A stretch of DNA of 64,000 nt, taken from assembly GCA_942493375.1 (NCBI GenBank), contig OW818698.1:4898001-4962000 (forward strand), in the 5' to 3' direction. How positions within the stretch are numbered: position 1 is the stretch's first letter; each line of letters begins with the position of its first letter. Position numbers and translations under genes: made by a program. The notes beneath the pieces are model-generated. The model did no database searches. It saw only the letters and a program-made list of their open reading frames with translations, and was not told where the DNA came from. Source of the DNA: G942493375 sp942493375 (GTDB taxonomy: Bacteria; Armatimonadota; UBA5829). Below, piece by piece: positions 60,993 through 64,000 of this stretch.

Positions 60993-62456
60993 CTATTCAT
61001 AACACCGAATATAGTTAATGCTGTATGGTGGGATGGTTGCTTTCAGGTTACCATCGATGATCTTTCCAGATTGTTCCTGCTGGGTGATGCGGTCGACGCT
61101 TAGTGGGTCGATTGGGATTGTCGTCTGGTCGGTATTCAGGTTTGGGATGATGGTCCGGCATTCATATCTCATTGCGTTCTTGCCTGTAATGTTCTGATCC
61201 CACTGAATGCTTACTGGATTTGCGGTCGGATTTACCAGGAAAACTCGACGTTCTTTTGCCTGTTGGACGACCAGGCGGTTGGCGTCTGATATCTTGTTTT
61301 GGATTACTCCACCGATCAGGTTGCCGAAGAGTTTGTAGGCGTAGGCTGATGGCATTGACTGGTAACCCAGGGATGCATCCCAGGTCTCCATTCCCGGTGG
61401 TCCATAACTGTGCTGGTTGTAGTGGAAGATACCGAAGTTCTGGCTTGTCATTTCATGAATACAAAGGATCTCGACTTCAGGCAAGGTTACCATGCTGATC
61501 AGATACTGTGAGAGGTCCAGCATATATTTGTACCGGGGGCTCAGGTCCCAGTAAGGACCACCACCGGCCATATGGAACTCTGTGACTGCAAAGCGTGGTT
61601 TGAATGAATAACGCTTTACCATTTTAGTGTGGACATCGATATACTCAGGCCATACATAGTGCAGGGTGAAACCGAGGTTTTTTTCGTGTGTCATACCAGC
61701 CTTTTTGAGTTCATCCAGGAGCGCTTCTGACCAGATTGTGAGATACTTTCTGTCTGATTCTGAGGCATGGTTGGAACCTAAAGTGATCCAGACCATTGCT
61801 TTGGGATCAGCTTTGTGGATAGCTTTTGTGAACCTTGTGGCGATGTCCGCATAATCTCTTGCGTCGACACCAACTCCATACTCTTCATTTCCGAGCTCCC
61901 AGTTCTTTACTACAAAACCGCGATCACGGACTTTCTTAACGAAAGCTGTCAACGCTTCTGCAGCGTCTGCTCGTTTGGATGTATCGCGGATGATAGCAGG
62001 TTTGAACCACTTCTCAGGACCTGCGATCTGATAGATGCTGGTTCCATTGCAGTAGAGTGCGGTGTTGATCTGGTAGATTGGAGTAATGCCGGTTTCTTTG
62101 CAGAAATCCAGGAAGTCCCACAGGTTTGTAAACTTCTTCGGGTCACCTTCCGGATATCCTGCCGCTCCAATTACACTCCTCATAAGGTCTGCATTGTCTG
62201 CAAGGTATTGGGTGATTGCCGGCGTTCCTCCCGGGAAACGAATGACACGAATATTCATTTCAGCAAGCAGTTTGCGGAATTCTACCCGCCTGGACTGCGG
62301 ATTGGACTTTGGCAGTGTGCCGTAGTAGAGTCCGGCGAAATCATATTCTGCATTGGTTCCGGCGATAAGAGGCGAGATCACCTGGTCTTTCGCAAAGGTT
62401 AAAATAGGTAGTGCCAGCAATAGTATTACCATTGCAATCAGACAAGCTCTCGCCAT
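60993..62456 (-). CDS. Secreted GH51/GH39-like glycosidase
   Basis: 487-residue exported protein. Signal peptide (ACLIAMVILLLALPILTFA), then a clan GH-A-type barrel: AEMNIRVIRFPGGTPA, the acid/base motif NWELGNEEYGVG and the nucleophile strand RFAVTEFHMAGGGP. The C-terminal part is beta-sandwich. Alpha-L-arabinofuranosidases of GH51 and relatives share these motifs, so arabinan or xylan side-chain removal is plausible. The start at 62456 has TTGGAG upstream; the longer frame adds no leader features. It converges with the propeller gene and is preceded by a GAATAATGCG-type hairpin. Confidence 0.82.
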   Translation of the reverse strand: MARACLIAMVILLLALPILTFAKDQVISPLIAGTNAEYDFAGLYYGTLPKSNPQSRRVEFRKLLAEMNIRVIRFPGGTPAITQYLADNADLMRSVIGAAGYPEGDPKKFTNLWDFLDFCKETGITPIYQINTALYCNGTSIYQIAGPEKWFKPAIIRDTSKRADAAEALTAFVKKVRDRGFVVKNWELGNEEYGVGVDARDYADIATRFTKAIHKADPKAMVWITLGSNHASESDRKYLTIWSEALLDELKKAGMTHEKNLGFTLHYVWPEYIDVHTKMVKRYSFKPRFAVTEFHMAGGGPYWDLSPRYKYMLDLSQYLISMVTLPEVEILCIHEMTSQNFGIFHYNQHSYGPPGMETWDASLGYQSMPSAYAYKLFGNLIGGVIQNKISDANRLVVQQAKERRVFLVNPTANPVSIQWDQNITGKNAMRYECRTIIPNLNTDQTTIPIDPLSVDRITQQEQSGKIIDGNLKATIPPYSINYIRCYE

Positions 62457-62484
62457 ATTGTTTGCTCCAATTAATTGACCAGCA

Positions 62485-62552
62485 CGCATTATTCGTGATT
62501 GACTTACTTTCGCCCCTACTGCCGGTCGAAAGTTGAGTTTGGTGAATAATGC
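62485..62552. repeat. GAATAATGCG-family hairpin
   Basis: CGCATTATTC (62485-62494) and GAATAATGCG (62543-62552) pair, with an inner CTTTCG...CGAAAG stem. The same outer motif occurs at about 25034-25099, and single copies lie near 4022 and 11750. Confidence 0.75.
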
Positions 62553-62600
62553 GCGCCAAAATTACACTCCCCATTATTCTATCGGAACTCTAGTCCATTG

Positions 62601-62957
62601 TCACACTTTGGGTTTTTCATGCAGGGTGATCATATTCCCGTCCGGGTCGCTTATGAAAGCCATTCGGCATACTGCTGTTTCTACGACTTCTCCGAACTGC
62701 TTTACACCTTTTGACTTAAGCTCATACAGGGCTTCTGCCAGGTTGGGGACGTTGAATGCGACCTGGGCTCCGCCGGTCTTTGTCATTCCCTCTATCCCTG
62801 TCATTATGCTGAAAGTCTGTCCGGCGATATCGAACTCAGCAATCTGATCGTGCCAGTTTGATTCGACCTCAAGTCCCATCACCTGTGTGTAGAACTCAAC
62901 ACCCTTCTGAAAATTACTTACCGGATAAACTACAAAATCAATCCCACGGATCTCCAT
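62601..62957 (-). CDS. VOC-fold protein (glyoxalase/bleomycin-resistance superfamily)
   Basis: 118-residue VOC protein beginning MEIRGIDFVVYPVSNFQKGVEFY and ending AFISDPDGNMITLHEKPKV, with the two expected beta-alpha-beta-beta-beta repeats. Typical functions are glyoxalase, dioxygenase or resistance-type ligand binding; the metal-binding residues are incomplete by eye, so the role is open. The start at 62957 follows a GGAG site; the longer frame adds a hydrophilic extension without a site. A 107-base copy of its 3' end lies at 60299. Confidence 0.82.
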   Translation of the reverse strand: MEIRGIDFVVYPVSNFQKGVEFYTQVMGLEVESNWHDQIAEFDIAGQTFSIMTGIEGMTKTGGAQVAFNVPNLAEALYELKSKGVKQFGEVVETAVCRMAFISDPDGNMITLHEKPKV

Positions 62958-63164
62958 AATAATCAGCTCCAAATTAGTGTTATTTTGATAGAGTTTTCCC
63001 ATACTCAGTAAAAGCTACACTTGAACTGGAAGCGAAATCATGAGCCTGTATTATAGTGGACAGGATGGTGTAATATAAAGTAAACTTTGCTCAATCAGGG
63101 ATATTTAGTAAAGCCTGGTTCATTTGTTTGGAATTGTGTTTTAGGAGATTGTAGGGTAGTAACG

Positions 63165-64000
63165 ATGTATAAAAAAACAGGACTTCTGATCTATCTGGTT
63201 TTGATGTTTGCGATGGTGTTGATTTCGGTTCCATGCGGAGCAGCATCCGAAGCTACATATACTTATAGCCTTGCGCCTACTTCGGGGCCGGATACTGGGA
63301 AGACCGTTGTTCCGTTAAAGAGTGGAGCACTCTCCGGCAGGAATGATTCGATTACAGTCTGGAACAATGGACAGAACGAACTGGTCGGTAAGACGATAAG
63401 CATTACCTTCGACCTCGGAAGTCTGCAGCCTGTAAGCAAGTTAAAAGCACGGTCTATTGTTCCGACCTGGAGTAACTTTTCCAATGCGACATTTTCGATC
63501 AGCAGTGACAATGCAAGTTGGACTACGATTGCTTCGAAACCGGGTTTTCCTGACTTTGAAAGAGATGGAGGGAAGATCAGGATCTGGGAGTTTGAGCCGG
63601 AGATGCAGACCAGCCTTGCGAGATATATCCGCTACGACATTGTTCCAAGCGGCTGGGTGCATCCGACCCTGAGTGATATCATTATTATTATCGAAGATAC
63701 TCCACTGGTTGCTCAGGCAAGGAAATCGGCATTGTCGGTGGTACACGGGTTTTATAAGCCTGATGTTTTGCCTCCGAACTCCCTGAATGGCTATTTCTAT
63801 GAAAAATGGAGAGATGGCAACCCTCTGTTTCCTGCTGATGCTGGACCAGGCGGGTTCATTAAAGTCCATCTATACAATGACAGTGACAATCCCTGGCTGG
63901 TGGATTCAATAACACTCAATGCCAAAAATAATGTGAGCGTAAAGGTCCAGGATGCGATTATCAAGCATTCAAACACAAAAGAGGGTGCTTTGAATGAGAA
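63165..64000 (+). CDS. Secreted beta-sandwich protein (partial, runs off right edge)
   Basis: At least 278 residues. Signal peptide (GLLIYLVLMFAMVLISVPCGA), then a beta-rich region resembling a discoidin/F5-8-type module (ITFDLGSLQPVSKLKARSIV, ISSDNASWTTIASKPGF, LARYIRYDIVPSGW) and a further Ig-like part (DNPWLVDSITLN). No catalytic motif so far. AGGGTAG precedes the start. It continues the run of exported carbohydrate-related genes. Confidence 0.7.
   Translation, partial: MYKKTGLLIYLVLMFAMVLISVPCGAASEATYTYSLAPTSGPDTGKTVVPLKSGALSGRNDSITVWNNGQNELVGKTISITFDLGSLQPVSKLKARSIVPTWSNFSNATFSISSDNASWTTIASKPGFPDFERDGGKIRIWEFEPEMQTSLARYIRYDIVPSGWVHPTLSDIIIIIEDTPLVAQARKSALSVVHGFYKPDVLPPNSLNGYFYEKWRDGNPLFPADAGPGGFIKVHLYNDSDNPWLVDSITLNAKNNVSVKVQDAIIKHSNTKEGALNE

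Overview
The window looks like a chromosomal segment of a mid-GC, glycan-degrading bacterium, most probably an Armatimonadota member or a close relative. Three lone DUF1559-type pseudopilins share the N-terminal signature FTLIELLVVIAIIAILAAI followed by LFPVFAKAR, which I associate with that phylum. This placement comes from memory and was not searched. There are no rRNA or tRNA genes, no CRISPR array and no recognisable transposase.

Left part (1-12.7 kb): two divergent pseudopilins; then a molybdate/tungstate cluster on the + strand (MoaD-like sulfur carrier, divergent E1-like protein, two tandem ModA-like binding proteins, ModB-like permease, ModC-like ATPase, MoeB-rhodanese fusion). A cobalamin riboswitch controls a CobO/BtuR adenosyltransferase on the opposite strand. 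A PhnP-like metallo-hydrolase, a sugar-nucleotide epimerase-like protein, a VapBC-type toxin-antitoxin pair with repeated operator half-sites and a ferredoxin-nitroreductase follow.

Middle (12.7-27.1 kb): a secreted DUF4352-like protein, a TIM-barrel glycosidase-like protein, an ECF sigma factor fused to a zinc anti-sigma-like motif and a long C-terminal region, an S41-like secreted protease, a third pseudopilin, a four-gene operon (DegT aminotransferase, URO-D family protein, isochorismatase-like hydrolase, polysaccharide deacetylase) and a secreted protein made of DxxGNDxY-type repeats.

Island (27.1-37.7 kb): a strikingly GC-rich 1298-residue secreted glycosidase-like gene lies between two diverged direct copies of a roughly 0.5 kb mostly non-coding sequence. 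Immediately after the second copy is a two-gene module: an HD-phosphohydrolase/GHKL (Hsp90-like) ATPase fusion plus a DUF4062/TIR-like protein. It resembles a biological-conflict (antiphage-type) system and is the best candidate here for an undescribed system.

Right part (38-64 kb): mostly minus-strand secreted or carbohydrate-acting genes: two GH-like TIM-barrel/trimerisation-domain proteins, a ceramidase-like hydrolase, two tandem sialidase-type BNR proteins, a pectate-lyase-like beta-helix protein, a coupled SGNH hydrolase/URO-D/GH67-like operon, a cellulase-like protein, a GH32/43-like propeller, a GH51/39-like protein and a VOC protein. A 2.27 kb insert-like segment (58687-60957) sits exactly at the stop codon of the propeller gene. 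It is bounded by a 29-bp direct repeat and carries a membrane protein, a VOC gene fragment and a small anchored protein.

The spacers are rich in long palindromes and dispersed repeats of several families, some of which recur tens of kilobases apart.
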